From contig CP136892.1 of the NCBI GenBank assembly GCA_034359265.1, positions 13,006,501-13,070,500 on the forward strand: a stretch of 64,000 bases of DNA. Direction: 5' to 3'. Of the stretch, positions 23,901 through 36,597 are shown in pieces. Below the pieces are notes generated by a model. That model had not been told where the DNA came from. It saw nothing but the letters and a program-made list of their open reading frames with translations, and made no database searches. This DNA is from Canna indica. Its lineage: Eukaryota > Streptophyta > Magnoliopsida > Zingiberales > Cannaceae. Made by a program: the position numbers and the translations under genes. The first letter of the stretch is position 1. Every line of letters begins with the position of its first letter.

Positions 23901-26900
23901 TAAGGATATGGAATCCTCTAAATCTTCATATAATATGATTACCTCTTAGAATGTTGACACTTGACCACATATAATCAGAGAGCAACTACACCAACCCAAT
24001 GCTCAAAATGTTTTAAATGATACTTTATAGCACTCTCCATCACACTTTGGTCCATCAATAATTAAATTGAAAGAAGAAATAGATTAATCTATTCAAATTC
24101 TCCTTGAAGAGGTTTCCACTCTAGGCAATTTTTGTGTGGTGTGATAACATAGCAAAAACAAATGTCCCGCATAGAACAACATCTAATACTCTAACTTGTT
24201 TATGGCATGGGTTCTCAAATAAATGAACAGACAAATCATTGGTGTATAAACTTTCAAGATATGATAGCCTTACAAACTAGTTTTGTTCTAACAACCATAC
24301 AGAACCTTTGAACAACATATTTGCAGAATTAATCTTAACTCCAAATTCACAGAGAGAAAAATCATGTTAAAGCTTTATTGATGACAATATTCCTACCTCA
24401 ACTATGAGATTGATAAATATATAAAATATCAGAACAAAAAAAAATACATAGCTGCATCCATAACTTCATAAAGAAATGCTAGTAACTACTGCAAAATTCA
24501 ATTTGCAGTCAGTTTGCATAGTAAATGACATTGCAAGACAATTGGCCCCTTTCAAAGACCATGTTGAATTCTTGTAAACAAGTAGAAGTCATATAATTTG
24601 CGTTTAAAAAGATTGTGTACTCTCAATGGTAAATGAAAAGAAATGCCTACCTAGCATTGTTTAGCCAATAACGTATATTAGATAAAAGCAAAATAACTTA
24701 ATAACTGATGCCAACTTGAGCAAGAAGATGCTGAATTGTGTTTTACCTGACTATGAGAAAAATGAAGAGCGACTATTGGGATGCAAGCAATTCCAGCCAA
24801 GAGAATAAATGAACCTAAAAGCAAACCATCAGATGGAGGCCTTCCGTTCCACCATTGAAGAGCTTCAAAGATTGTTTCTCGACACAACCAGGCGGAGAAA
24901 GCAATGACACATGCATGAGCATAGCCTTGCCAAGCTTTCATTTTTGAAACTCCTTTTGACTTATCTCTGTATAAAGGCAAGCAAGAAACCAGAGATGATG
25001 ACAACAAATTGCAACAAATTGATAATCCTCTAAGTTCTAATGTGTATCTGAAAGCAAGAATTAAAATAAATCACTAAAGTCTTTTTTCTTAGAAATCTTA
25101 AAATGGCCAAGGTGTAAAAGATTTATAAAAGAGATGGTTTAATCTATACTTGTAAAGAAGCATTGGAGGCGAAACAGCCAACAGTAATACAGCTGTCATC
25201 CACAAAACTGATTTTGATGTAATAAACAACATTGCCAGCTTTGACGAATACAAACAGGTCAAAATCCAAACAGCTTTTGGGCCAATCCGATGGTCAACAG
25301 CCAACCTCCTCACCAAAGCCAAGCCCAAGAAAGTGGTTGCCAAAACCATGTAACTAGGATACATAACATCTTCATCAAACCCAAAATAATAGATGACAGT
25401 GTAGTTGAAGAAGCGATCCTCTATGTGGCACAATAATAATGCATGGCCAATAAGACCAAGTTCAGTTAAGAATCGCAACTTCAGTGGAAGAAGTGCCAAA
25501 CCAGGAACAGCCATCGCCATAATTATGCTTCCGCCTATCAACTTGCAGAAGGATTTCAAAGACATGCCAGCGAGCCATATATTAAGATCCCAATAGTTAT
25601 GTACAATAAACCATAGAACCATCACGCTTGCCAATGTAACAAAAGCAAAATATGATGTCAAGCTTTTCTTAGTGAAAAACCGAGCTATGTAGAAGCCCGC
25701 GACCAAAGGGAGAGGGAGAAACTGCAAAAGCAACAACATAAACCAATTATTACTAGCAAATAATGGTATGAAAATTTAGCCATAGAATGATAGAACCATG
25801 TTTTGGCATACACAAGAATTTCATGTAAACAAAAGATATCAAGTGAGATGAACAAAGTAACTATGCCTTTAAGTCAGATTCAGCAAAAACTTTTCAGTGT
25901 GAAGAAAAATTTGTGCAAGTTTGACAGTCTTGGCCAAAACGACAAGAATTTCCAAAACCTAGAAGTATTAACCTTGATTCTATTTTCAGTATAAAGAAAA
26001 AATTCTGCAGATTATTCATAGAAATAAGAAAGGCTAAAGTAGGAAAGTGTGGTTGGAGTATTGTGCAATATCCAAAATCCAAGAATAATCTTACAAGTCA
26101 GTTGTAAGAGCAAATATGTTTCAAGGATTAAATTTTGTCAGTGAAGAAAATAGCAAACCCAAAGTATGTTGTCCCCTAGATGAAGTGATGAATATAGTAG
26201 TCACAGGTTATTTCTGCAGACACATGCATATTTTGCTGATATGCAGCTAGATATTTTGCATGAGCATATACTCCAGTCCTGTGCAATATATTCATGACCA
26301 AAATCAAATATGCAGTGCTTCGGATGCTTCCGTTAGGAGTATTATACATCATTTTTAAGAAGACCACTTCAAATGTATACCCCAATAGCTTCTTTTAGAT
26401 TAAACAGAGAAAAGTTTATAGTTAATGGTAAAGGAAGACATGTTCATATAAAAACAATATAATCATGCCAACAGATATGCTACTGCAAGCCACTATGTCC
26501 ACCATTTCAACTTAATGGTTAGCAACATTGGTTACCGTCATCACATCAGTCACATGCCTTAATACAGCGAACTTTAACCCCATGGATTTAATGAGTTCAA
26601 ATCTAATTCTTCATCTAAATGCTAACTGAAGGATGCATACCCTCACGGCCTCACCTAACATGACCTCCACCTAAACCTTCAACACGTAATTTTTGGATAA
26701 ATTATCAACGGATCTGCAGTCCAACAAGTTCATTGTAGAAATCAAAGAACAAGGATATAGAAAGATGAAAAATTTGCAGTTTCTTAACTTATGATGAAAA
26801 TCTTTCATACATCATAATTTGACAGTACTTACCCTATTGTATTTTTTAAAACCTCTCTATCAATACAATTTAACTTTTAAGACCCAAAGTTCATACTGAC

Positions 26901-29900
26901 AAAGCTATCAATTTTTCCTACTCTTTAGGGGGGGAAAGCAAGTTTTAAGTATGTCCTAACTCCTAACTCATAACTAGGGGTGTTAATTCCTCTACGCAAA
27001 AGAAAAAAGTAGTGACACTTGAAACTAGGGTTCAAAGCATCAGGTATGATGTGTAACATCGTATACATCAAGCTTGTTGCATTTACTAAAAATGCAAGGT
27101 TATAAAACAAATAATTCCAAATTAAGATAATTGGAATTATTATAAATTAGAAAACATAAAAAGTTAATTCCATTATGTAATCTTCTTTAGTAAGTCCAAA
27201 CAATCCTCTAATAAATCAAATCTATATAATTAACTTTGTTTCTAGTTAAGCTTTGGTATTTGGGATAAGACTTTGTACCCAAGTTCTCTCCAAAAGACAA
27301 GCCCCAAAGACAAGCTCAATCAAATATCAAAGATACAACATAACACATTTAATTAGTAACTAAAATGATATGGACCATTTAAAAGTTACTTTATTATTGA
27401 ATAGGGTTAATTACTCTTTGCCCCATGTGGTATAGCCCGATGACACATTGACACATTACCCCCCTTGGTTCAATAAGTGACAATGTCCTCCTGTGCATTT
27501 CACTACCAGCACTTAACCCTCCTCCATTACCCCTATGGTTTCCATGCCATTGAGTAGGTCACATGCATTGCACATGAAGAGCTAAAACTAGCAATGGCCG
27601 ATCTAAATTAACTTTGACCGTCAACATTCTCTACCTCAATGGAATAAGGCATTTTTCATGATTAAACAGTGCCGCATCTCTTCCTACAACAATTTCGACA
27701 CTGATTTCGCATAGTTCTCGAGGATTTCTTCATCATCTCATCCACGAATTTGACGTCAATCACATGGAGAGGATAGGGGAGGCTTTTTAGGATAATTAGT
27801 GCACAATTTATCTTGAATTGAAATCATGCCTTGGAAGCATATGCACAATTTCTGCATCCCGAGCATGAAGAAACAACCGAGATCAAAGGAGAAGATGCCA
27901 AATTACCTATGAGGGCATCTGCTACAAGCTTGACCCCTTGCAGCCATCAGCATGGAGATCCTTCTCGACAAAGGAGATGGTAGCATCTACACCAGCACAA
28001 CAGAAGACGTCGGTCGGTGATGATTACCTATATCGGCTCCATGCCATTGGCAATGGGAACCTTATTCGAGGAAGCATACATGTCATGTAGGAAAGAGAGA
28101 CGACACTAGGGGTTGCTGGAGCTAGTGCCGCTAGAGAGGGAGTTCGGATCGAGAGAAAAGACAACACATGTAAAAAGTACAAATGTCCAAATGCCCTTTG
28201 TGTTTATGTATAAGAAGATTGATACCCTAGATACTTTAAACATTTTATATCAAAATTAACGGCAAGGAAACCATAGGGGTAATAGAGGGAGATTGAGTGT
28301 TTACAGCGAAAAACATAGAGGGTCATTGTCATATTTTGAACAAAAGAGGGGCAATCTGCAATCGTGCTTATACTCCACGGCAGGCAAATCGTAATTAACC
28401 CTAAATACTTTGAACTAAGTTGGGCATTCACAAACATAAAGCGAACATGATTTATAAGCAATATGAAATTATCACACCACACAAAATTGGGCATTTGTTA
28501 ACCCTATTTATGAAGATCTCTAAGCAACAAGGGCTGCCTAATTTTAGATTTAAGAAATTGTTTTTCCCTGAAATGAAATACGAAAAAAAAATGCATCACT
28601 ACGGAATAATAGTTTAAGAGTCAAGCTACTCTAACTATATTGAACTCAACTCGCCATATATTCAAACTTGACTGGACACACGTCGAGTTGAGCTCAAGTA
28701 GCCACTTGAGCTAAGTTAGAGTATCAAAATATTGGCATAGTGTAGCTTGTGATCCTAATGGAGTTTAAGGCATTTTAGTATATATTTAAGAAATTGAGAC
28801 TAATTGAATATCACATGTACATGTATATGTACAAAGTTACAAGCTTTTTTTTTGGATGTTTGCGAGTTCACAAGCTTGAACTGAAGCTCGGTTTTACACT
28901 TTTACTCAAAAATAATAATGTTTAGTTGAGTCGAGCTCGAGTCATTTCAATATTTATTTGAATCGAGCTCAATCTCCAAAATTTGTTTCTTCTAGTTCAA
29001 GGTTTAAGTTTGTGAATGGAGTCCGAATAGAGTAGCGTAGTACTCAACTTAACATGGCTCAATTACACCCCTACTATAGAATGACATAGTCCCATCTATC
29101 ACGTTTTTACTTCATCTACACGGGTATGTTGTACTGGTTTTCTAATCGCCAACAGTTTCTGAGAGAGAATGATATTAGCATAAAACTTGGGAGAAATAGC
29201 ATCGTAGAGATTGAAGCTTACCACTATTGGGAAGCCAATAACTATGGCTCCGGCTGCACTAACCAGAACAGACATGACAGTAAAAGCTGCAGAACTGAAA
29301 GCATCCCCTACCATACCAACAGCATAAGCCCCAACTGCAGATGCCCCCCCAAGCATCGTGACAGTGACCAGAAGATAGTTAAAGGGGGGAGGGGCATGCA
29401 AGTATCTTCCGAAGGAATGGAACACAACTCTGACCTCAAGGCAGATGACAACCACTACCAAGGCCACCGCTCCATTGACCACCCGTATCTGATGCATCTG
29501 GTGCCCATTCCTCGTTACCCACCACAGAGCTCCCCTAATGGATGCATATAGCTGGAATAAAAACGGAATAAAGAAGAGCAGAAGGAGATCGCATACGGAT
29601 GAGGAGGAAGAGAAGATAGTGGCATGGTGGGAACCGAGACGGAATGCAAGCGGCACAAAGAGGAGATACAGGGTGTGAAAGCATCCTTCCAGAGGACCGA
29701 GTATCTGTGATTCGCCTGCCTCATGCTTCTGGGACTTGAAGGAGGACGATCTGGGGAGAGCGAAGAGCCAGTAGAAAAGGCAAGCAAAGGCCATGAGGTA
29801 GTAGGCGGCGTTGACCATGCCGAGAGCCGAGATGGTGGCCCAAGTGAAGAGAGGAGGCATGATTACGGGGATACAGGCAAAAAGGAGTCGCTCGAGGGCC

Positions 29901-30454
29901 GGGAGGATCGAGGGGCTCTCGATCTGTATCCATCGGAACTGGAGGGAGGCCCAGACGCCGATCAAGAAGGTAGTCTGGGCACAGAGGAGGAGCGCGAGGC
30001 CTGAAAGTAGAGGGGCATAGTAGATCGACGCTGAGAAGAAGAAGGCAAGCTGGGAGGCGATAAGGGACGCCCAAACCGCGAAGAAAGCAGCTGACTTCAG
30101 GCGAAGGGAATCGAGGAGGTAGGCCAAGAGGAGGCCGATGGAGAGAATCGTGAGCACCGGTGCACCGCCGATGTCGAGGAGGAAGGCGCCGGCGGGTACG
30201 AGGGCTAGGGCGAGACGAGCGTTGTGGGAGAAGGGCGGCGCAGAGAGCAGGCGGTTTTTGGAAATAGAGGAGGATGAGCCAGCGGCAGAGGAGCTAGTCG
30301 CGGATGGGGAAGGGCGGAGGATGGGATTAGGGTTAGGGCTGGGCGAAGGGCTGCGGGATGAGGAGGAGGGGCTGCTGAAGGTGGGGAAGGAGGGGGCGCT
30401 CATTGAAGAGGATATGAAGGCGCGGTGACGGGTGAAAGGATCATCGGGCATCAT
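17974..30454 (-). CDS. NEF1: NO EXINE FORMATION 1 (NEF1) membrane protein, four exons
   Basis: Minus-strand exons are 30454-29222, 25721-25150, 24966-24747 and 19290-17974; every junction is GT..AG and the frame is kept, giving 1113 residues, close to the roughly 1120 of Arabidopsis NEF1. Residues 16-67 are Ser/Pro-rich and disordered. The rest is a many-pass membrane protein with hydrophobic segments spread along its length. Family-diagnostic stretches include FFTKKSLTSYFAF, NYWDLNIWLAGM, EDRFFNYTVIYY, LVRRLAVDHRIGPKAVWIL, LQWWNGRPPSDGLLLGS, FALLVALFPVTYLLEG and the C-terminal GMKYI. NEF1 is known as a predicted plastid membrane protein needed for pollen exine and tapetal lipid accumulation; its biochemical activity is not established. 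The first of two adjacent ATGs was chosen. No break is seen. Introns 1 (3500 bp) and 3 (5456 bp) are swollen by transposons. Confidence 0.92.
19450..19551 (+). repeat. 51-bp tandem duplication in NEF1 intron 3
   Basis: Two adjacent 51-base units (19450-19500 and 19501-19551), each beginning CTATAACAAAGTTTA, differ at only one base (G/A). Such near-identity points to a recent slippage or unequal-exchange event. Confidence 0.9.
20080..21310 (-). mobile_element. Degenerate LINE-like remnant in NEF1 intron 3
   Basis: Near 20085 an ACAACAACAAACCCTAAAGT phrase is followed by TTTAGAGTTGGTTACATGGAT, like the 3' end of a common plant non-LTR repeat. From about 20940 to 21310 the wording (for example TTGGCCTTTTCTAGATTGAT) resembles the antisense of plant LINE reverse-transcriptase genes. 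No open frame survives. The identification rests on remembered resemblance and is weak. Confidence 0.35.
21885..22630. mobile_element. Foldback/MITE-like A/T-rich region hosting the TRIM
   Basis: The left flank of the TRIM (21902-21926, GTTGAACC then TGATTTTTATGAAATTTA) matches in inverse the stretch at about 22538-22570 (TAAATTTCATTAAATC then CGGTTCG). Between them GGTTGAAC, GGTTCAACC and GTTTAACC half-palindromes alternate with runs of A or T many times. It reads as a multi-hairpin element into which the TRIM inserted. Borders and target duplication are not defined. Confidence 0.4.
21927..22250 (+). mobile_element. TRIM (terminal-repeat retrotransposon in miniature), almost complete
   Basis: Two direct repeats of 119 bp each (21927-22045 and 22132-22250) start TGTTAAA and end CTAACA, and differ at only a few positions. 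Immediately after the left repeat is TGGTATCAGAGCC (22046-22058), an exact initiator tRNA-Met primer-binding site. Immediately before the right repeat is the purine tract GTGAGGGGGTG (22121-22131). The internal part is only 86 bp. Flanking pentamers ATTTA and AATTA could be a target duplication with one change. It has no coding capacity, so it depends on another element for movement. It lies in NEF1 intron 3, antisense to the gene. Confidence 0.88.
22640..24746. other. Remainder of NEF1 intron 3
   Basis: AT-rich intron DNA with G runs at about 22636 and 23652. Two G+C-richer patches (about 22985-23160 and 23670-23755) share AGGCGCC, CCTTAGG and GTGCCTTAACAA-type wording often seen in plant DNA-transposon debris. 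I cannot define ends, so no element is called. Confidence 0.3.
27403..28402. mobile_element. 1000-bp long-TIR (Mutator-like) non-autonomous element in NEF1 intron 1
   Basis: Terminal inverted repeats of about 150 bp start AGGGTTAATTAC at 27403 and end GTAATTAACCCT at 28402. They match through ATTACCCCTATGGTTTCC, with scattered differences. The core has no transposase frame. Long TIRs fit Mutator-like elements, but the 9-base flanks (TTATTGAAT and AAATACTTT) are not duplicates, so superfamily is not proven. Confidence 0.7.
28620..29076. mobile_element. Diverged hAT-type MITE remnant in NEF1 intron 1
   Basis: The stretch is rich in GAGCTC, CAAGCT and GTCGAG words and ends GGCTCAATTACACCCCTA. 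That is the same terminal wording as the hAT MITE ending at 58419. The left terminus is not recognisable, and no target duplication is seen. Confidence 0.35.
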
Positions 30455-30934
30455 TTTCGCCCGAGCCGGCGGAGGAGGAGGAGAAGGATTTAGGGTTTAG
30501 AAAATTAGAATTGGGGTTGGGGTTTAGTAGCAACAGGGAAGGAAAATGACGAAGATGGAAGATGGAAGATGGAGGAGGGGCATCGACGACGATATGAATT
30601 GGGATAGGGATCATTCGGGTCGAGAACTCGAGAATGTGGGTAGAGAAGACGGGTGACGAAAAGAGGAGAGAAGGGAGACCCCCTCCGAGAGAGCTCTGTG
30701 TGAGGGTTAACGGCTTACGACTTCCATCTGTCTTGTCCGAGACAGCAAACATGAACACTCCTCATTCTATTTGTTGAATTAATGTATACTTACTGTTGAA
30801 TTTACGCCATTCGCTGTTGGTGGTCCAGCATGGATCCTGCTTCGTACCCATCTTGCAAAGTTCGGACATTTTTAATATCCTGACGTCAATTTCTCTCACG
30901 AGTCCACTGCTGACAAATAGTAGAATTTAGAAGT
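30455..30934 (-). promoter_or_regulatory. NEF1 5' leader and promoter region
   Basis: Upstream of the NEF1 ATG, the pyrimidine-rich sense strand of about 250 bases looks like a 5' UTR, and AT content rises beyond 30750. A frame from 30758 overlaps the NEF1 start in a different register. It would be an overlapping uORF only if the transcript starts further upstream. No clear TATA box is seen. Confidence 0.4.
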
Positions 30935-31459
30935 TTTTTTTTCCATAAAAAGAAACTATATTAAAATTAAAACTAAGCCTAAGCCAAAAATATAAAAAAT
31001 CGTGAGCAAAATATCCTCCTATTCAGGAGGATAAATAGACGTCTAAACTATAAAATCATCATCCACTCGTGCTCTATTTGTTGTCCAATGGATAACTTTA
31101 TTTTTTTCTCTGTAATAAAAAGTAAAATCTACGCATTAACAGGACTCGATCAAACAGCGAATATCCTGAACAATGCTCCCAATAATTCATGGAGGGTTCT
31201 GAACATTAAAGATTACATCAACCAAAATTTTTTAATCTGTTTCCAAAGTGAAGGCCGGGAGGTTCTTCTCTATCGCCAATTTAAGTGCTTCTCGAACAGC
31301 TAATGCTTTCAAAATTAAAACATTCTCTTCCATCAGTTTGATTCCAATCGTACCCAAACAGCTGCCCAAAGAGTCACGAACAATAATCCCCAATCCCCCT
31401 ACACAACTCGAAAGGGACGCATCATAATTAATTTTAAATAAGTTCGGTGCTGGAGGAAT

Positions 31460-34400
31460 TCATTTAACCAAAGAACAATTTGTTTTACTGGTACCCTCAG
31501 GCATTTTGCTAAACCAATAGTTATTGGTGAAGCATAGAATTCTATTCACAAGACAAAAAGGGGCAAGCTGTCTAGCCTCATGCAGCTTAAGGTTCCTAGC
31601 GTGCATGAAGAACCAACATGTATTGGCAATTAAGGTGTTAAAAAAATCTATGTGAGGATGGATTCTAAGGGAAGGATCAATCACTCGACAACCAACTAGG
31701 ATGATTCCTAAGGCAAAGGCCTGTCTTAGTAGAGAGAATGATCCAAACATCAACCGCAAACTTACAACTGAAGAAGAGATGCTTCTAGGATTCAATCGAG
31801 TTAGTACAAAAGGGACAAAAAATTGGGGTATTGATTCCAATTTGGTGTAGTCTAGATCTAGTGGGTAGTCTCTTATGAAGTAGTTTCCAGCATAAGATAT
31901 AGACTTTTGGAGCTGTTTCCAGTTTCCAAATGTGTTTCCATGAAAATGGGATTGCTAAGACACACTGGTTACGACTTCTAAGAAACCTAAAAGCCGATTT
32001 GGCGGTAACATTGCCCCTTGGCTATCATTCCAAACGTATGTGTCCTCATTGGATTGTAAGGCAACTGAATTTTGCAAATAGATTCACCCAGCACCGAACC
32101 GAATAAATTATTGCATAAATCAACATTCCAAGCTTGATTTGTAATTGAACAATTAACTGAAGCATCATCATCAATCAGATTGCAATTAATAAAAGAAGAT
32201 TTCCAAACCAGAGGCATGTCACCAGTCCAAATATCAAGCATAATCGAAGTATTAATACCGAAATTAATAACTTCAATAAAATCAGGCATTAATTCATAGA
32301 ACGCAGAGCGAAACAACCTCCAGCTCCAAGAGCTATTGGCAAGGGTCCTAGGAAAGGATCTAAGATCCTTATATTTCACATAAATAATTTGCTGCCACTT
32401 CGAGGGACACTGATTGAGATACTTATGGACTCTTTTAGCCTGTAAGGCCAAACATTTATCATTGAGATCATGAATGTCAAGCCCCCTATCCTATTTGGGC
32501 AGAGTGACAATATCCCATTTTAGCAGATGGTTAAAATGGGGGGCATTTTTTTCAGCCGACCCAGCCCAAAGAAACTTCCTCATTGACATTTCAAGCTTAT
32601 CAATAATCGAGGGGGACGCCCAGGTGACAGCCAAAGAGTGTAAATGCATGGAGCTAAGAACAGACTTGATGAGGACAAGTATGCCAGCTTGGGACAGATA
32701 CTTAGCTTGCCAAGCGGATAGTTTAGAATTGACTGAATCAACCAACTACTTTTGGTACTGAATGGGAGGTCTCCTAAGCGAAATCTGGGTGCCCAAGTAT
32801 TTGAAGGGAAACCTACCAACCTTCATGTTGAGGTTGTTACTAACGTTTGCAATACAATCACGACTAGCAAACTTATGAAAGAAAATTTTATATTTTTCAA
32901 AATTCACAGACTGACCCGTAAACTTACCAAAAACCTCAAAAATATCCTTAACGGCTTGAATACTTCTAGAATTAGCCATAAAGGTAAGCAGAATAGCATC
33001 CGCAAATAAAAGGTGACTAATAGCCACAGAATTGCGAATCTTAACGGGGGTAAGTCTACCGGCTTGAACAGTATTATCAATGAGACAAGTCAGGGCTTGA
33101 GCAATCATAACAAATAGATAGGGGGACAAGGGATCCCCCTGGCGAATGCCACGACTAGAATTGAAGAAGACAGAAAGTCTACTATTAATCAGACACGCAA
33201 AACAGACAGTGGATAGGCAAGCCTCGATCCACTTAATACATTTCTTTGGGATTTGGTAAACTCTAAGCATGGCAAAGATGGCAGACCAGGATAATTTATC
33301 GTGAGCTTTTTCTAAGTCAATCTTCACCATGATCCAGGGATTCTTACCCTTCGAACCATACATAGAATGTGTTACCTCTTGAGCTATCAGGATATTATCC
33401 TGGATGGACCTACCCTTGATAAAAGCCGATTGTGTAAGGGAGACAAGTTTAGGGACGACTAGTTGGATTCGGTTAGCCAAAAGTTTGGCGAGGATTCTGT
33501 AGCTTAAATTGCATAAAGCAATAGGGCGATAATCTCTAACTCTAGTAGCATTATGACATTTAGGGAAGAAACTAAGAATGGTTTTGTTCCATTCAAAAGG
33601 CAGATAAGCATGATCAAAGAAACTATCTAAGCAATGCATAAAATCAAAAGCAATAATAGGCCAAAAATGTTTATAAAACTCCTCTGTGAAGCCATCAATA
33701 CCAGGGCTCTTGCCATAGGGCAGAGCCTTGACCACATTAGTAACCTCCAAAATTGAAAACGACTTACACAATTCAGCCATACTAGCATTATCAAGAGAAT
33801 TAACAAAAAGCTCACCCGAAATATCAGTAAAAACATGAGTCGAATCAGCCCAAAGATCTTTATAGAAAATAGAAAATGCATCAAGAATATCTGAATCACT
33901 AACCAAGATTAAATTAGGAGCAGCAAAAATTTTAGTGATTTTGTTCAATAATCTTTTCATAGAGACAATCCGATAGAAAAACGTTGAATTGTTATCATCA
34001 TCTTTAATGCACGTAATTTTAGATTTAGCCCACCATTTAAGCGAAATTTGTTGCCTAATGGCAATGGCTTTGTTATAAAGTGATCTAATTTTAAGTTCGT
34101 CATCGTTATTTAATCCGACATGGCATCAAGTCTTTCAAGAGCAGAAATAGATACAACAATCTCATCAAGCACATTTTCAAGTACACCCAGCAAATTTGTG
34201 TTCCACAAGGAAAGATTATTTCTAGTGTATTTTAAAGCAGTAATAAATTTATCATGAGGTGTCAATCCCGAGGGGGTTTTCCCCCATGCCTTGCGAACAA
34301 CATCGGTAGAATCCGGGTACTCAACCCAAAAATTTTGAAACTTAAAAAGCTTTGAGTGGGTCGAGTGTTTAGCAAAAGAAAATAATAACAGACAATGATC

Positions 34401-35014
34401 CGAAATACCGTGATTAAGATGTCGAATAGAGGCATCATCAAAAAAGTGAAGCCAAGCCGCGTTGCAAAAAATTCTATCAAGGCGAATTTGAATCTTTAAA
34501 TGACTCAGCCGATTATTAGACCAAGTATACGAAATACCCTAAAAGCCCAAATCAACCAGCCCTAAGTTATACGAGAATTCACGGAAAGCCAACACCGATT
34601 TAGAAAGACAAAACGAAAGGCCACCTTTCTTATCCTCAGCATTCAGGATGCAGTTGAAATCCCCTAATAAAATCCAAGGAAACTCGGAAAAATCCACATC
34701 ATAGAAAGATTTTAAAAATTCGGCACACAGAGCCGAATTTGTACTTGCATAGACGTTAGAAATCAAGAAAGGTTCATAGTTGTTTACCCCCACGACCATA
34801 GAGATGCATTGTGGTTGAGTAGATAATACCTGCCCCTGGACGCATAAAGAGTTCCAGACTATTAGGTTTTGACCAAACATTCAGCCCAGTCACAATCAAA
34901 GTGTGTTTCTTGTAGTGCTATCAAATGAACAACATTAGATCGAATAAAATGAAGTAATTGATCTCTTACCGAGCGGCACCATGCACCACGAGCATTCCAA
35001 GAGATAAAATTCAT
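31460..35014 (-). pseudogene. LINE ORF2: endonuclease, reverse transcriptase and zf-RVT, several breaks
   Basis: Begins at 35014 with the APE-endonuclease wording ISWNARGA and ALQETH, then a stop near 34866. LLGDFNCIL (endonuclease) is near 34660. The reverse transcriptase is largely in one frame at 33960-32746, with VRDYRPIALCN, RGIRQGDPLSPYLF and a catalytic box reading F-A-D-A. The family has F/Y-A-D-D, so the second catalytic Asp is lost. Downstream pieces (32745-31460) hold the connection and zf-RVT region. The element cannot make a working enzyme as it stands. Confidence 0.8.
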
Positions 35015-36597
35015 AGGGAAACAATAGCGAGAGGGTTCTCCGCCTCCATAGAAGCATCAGCCAGGGTTCTCCGCCCACGGCACGATGAGGCAGCCAAGCA
35101 GGGTTCAAACGTACCTGAGTGGGCTCATGGCCCGAAGCATCAACGATAGGGGGCTGCCTCCACATGCGATCCGAAGAGGATCTATATGGCGCAGCCACAT
35201 GACGAGACGGGACTTGCGCAGAGGGGCGCGCAACAGCCGAGGCGTCAGGCCTCACAAAGCCATTCATGATATGACCCGATACGCCATCACGAGAGGGAGA
35301 TCCTTCCTGATCCACACCATGTGACGACGGCCAACAAGGATCGAGAGAGCCCTCCCAAGGTGACACCTCACCTGTCGCAGGCATGTGCAAAGCACGTGCT
35401 CGCGAGCGTCCGCGAACAGCAGCCTGAGTCATCGCAATGGCCGGGCGGGCAGCCGTGTTTTGCCGGTGGTGATTGTTCCTGCGAGAAACCAAAACCCACG
35501 GCCCACAAACAGAATGCGAAGTCATCAAAGAGGAAACTGAACGAGGAAAATTAGTAGCATTTAAATCTGGCAAAATATGAGGGCCTTCTTCCATCGGTAA
35601 TGCCGACGACAAATCTGACTTAGGAGGCAGATTAGGTTTTTGAGCCACCAACGATAAACCCGACGACGACGGCATGGAAGTAGATTTCTTACGGCAATCA
35701 ACCTCACGATGCCCTATCAACCCACATGAAAAGCAAACTGGCAAAAGATTTTCATAGGAAAGCGGTTGAAAAAGGGTTCTCTAACCCAAAGCCCCTAACG
35801 AACAGGATTTCTGAGGTCCAGTTCAATACATGCGCGAACATAGCATCACGGGTAAATTGAAATGAGCGAGAATCCACCGAAATAACTTTTCCCAAAGAAT
35901 TTTCCAGAGCAAAAACCGATTCAAAATTCCATAGTTCCAATGGCAAACACAAAAATCGTACCCACACAGGGGCAGTCAAAAATACTTCACACCAGAGCCT
36001 GAAACTTGATCTTCAAGGAACTAGTCGTAAGATCGAACCCCCAAGGGAGTAAGGTCCCCCAGTCAAAATTTCTGTCGATGAAGCAGATTCAGAAAATCAG
36101 AAAATGAAAAAGCCCTCTTCAAGATCTAATACAGATATAAAACTTGAAACATTCCAAATTCTTTTAGCCCATGAAGAAATCGTCGAAAGGGGCGGAATTT
36201 TCCCAAAAAAATTTTCGATGAGCGAGTGTTCCCATGGCTCACTCCAGGAGCGGAGCTGAGCCAGTAAAAAGTGGACAATATCCACCACAGAATCCACAAT
36301 ATTTTCAAACGAAGAGGCATGACTCACCTGGGGATTGGAAGGCTAACCTTCCCTTAGTATTTGAGCCCACGAGACGGAGGGGCGAGGAGAAGCATGACGG
36401 GAAGCGGGGCGAGAGGTAGATCGGGAAGCAGGATTTCCTTTCACTGGTTGGGAGCACGGTTGCGCCGAGGTAGACGACGGGGGTCCACGATCAGGAGGCT
36501 CCGGGGGGAGGTCGCACGGAGGAGGGATCATGGCACAGGGTGTAGGTGATGTAGACACCGAAGGAGCCGCACCAGAGGCGGGCACAATACTCGCCAT
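34935..36597 (-). pseudogene. LINE ORF1: DUF4283 and CCHC zinc-knuckle protein, frame broken
   Basis: The start at 36597 gives a Pro/Ser-rich N-terminus ending in SWAQILREG. The DUF4283-like part covers about 35752-36330 (with PVWVRFLCLPLELW) but is interrupted by stops or shifts between 35980 and 36100. A new frame (35744-34935) carries C-F-S-C-G-L-I-G-H-R-E-V-D-C, a CCHC knuckle. In plant L1 elements this protein binds the RNA in ribonucleoprotein particles. Its end overlaps the start of ORF2. Confidence 0.75.

Noticed and set aside
26974..26990. TAGGGGTGTTAATT as the left end of another hAT MITE
   Set aside because: No matching right end or 8-bp duplication at a plausible distance.
30441..30758. 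105-residue frame overlapping the NEF1 start
   Set aside because: Lies in the 5' leader in another register, with composition like the leader itself. Kept only as a possible uORF.
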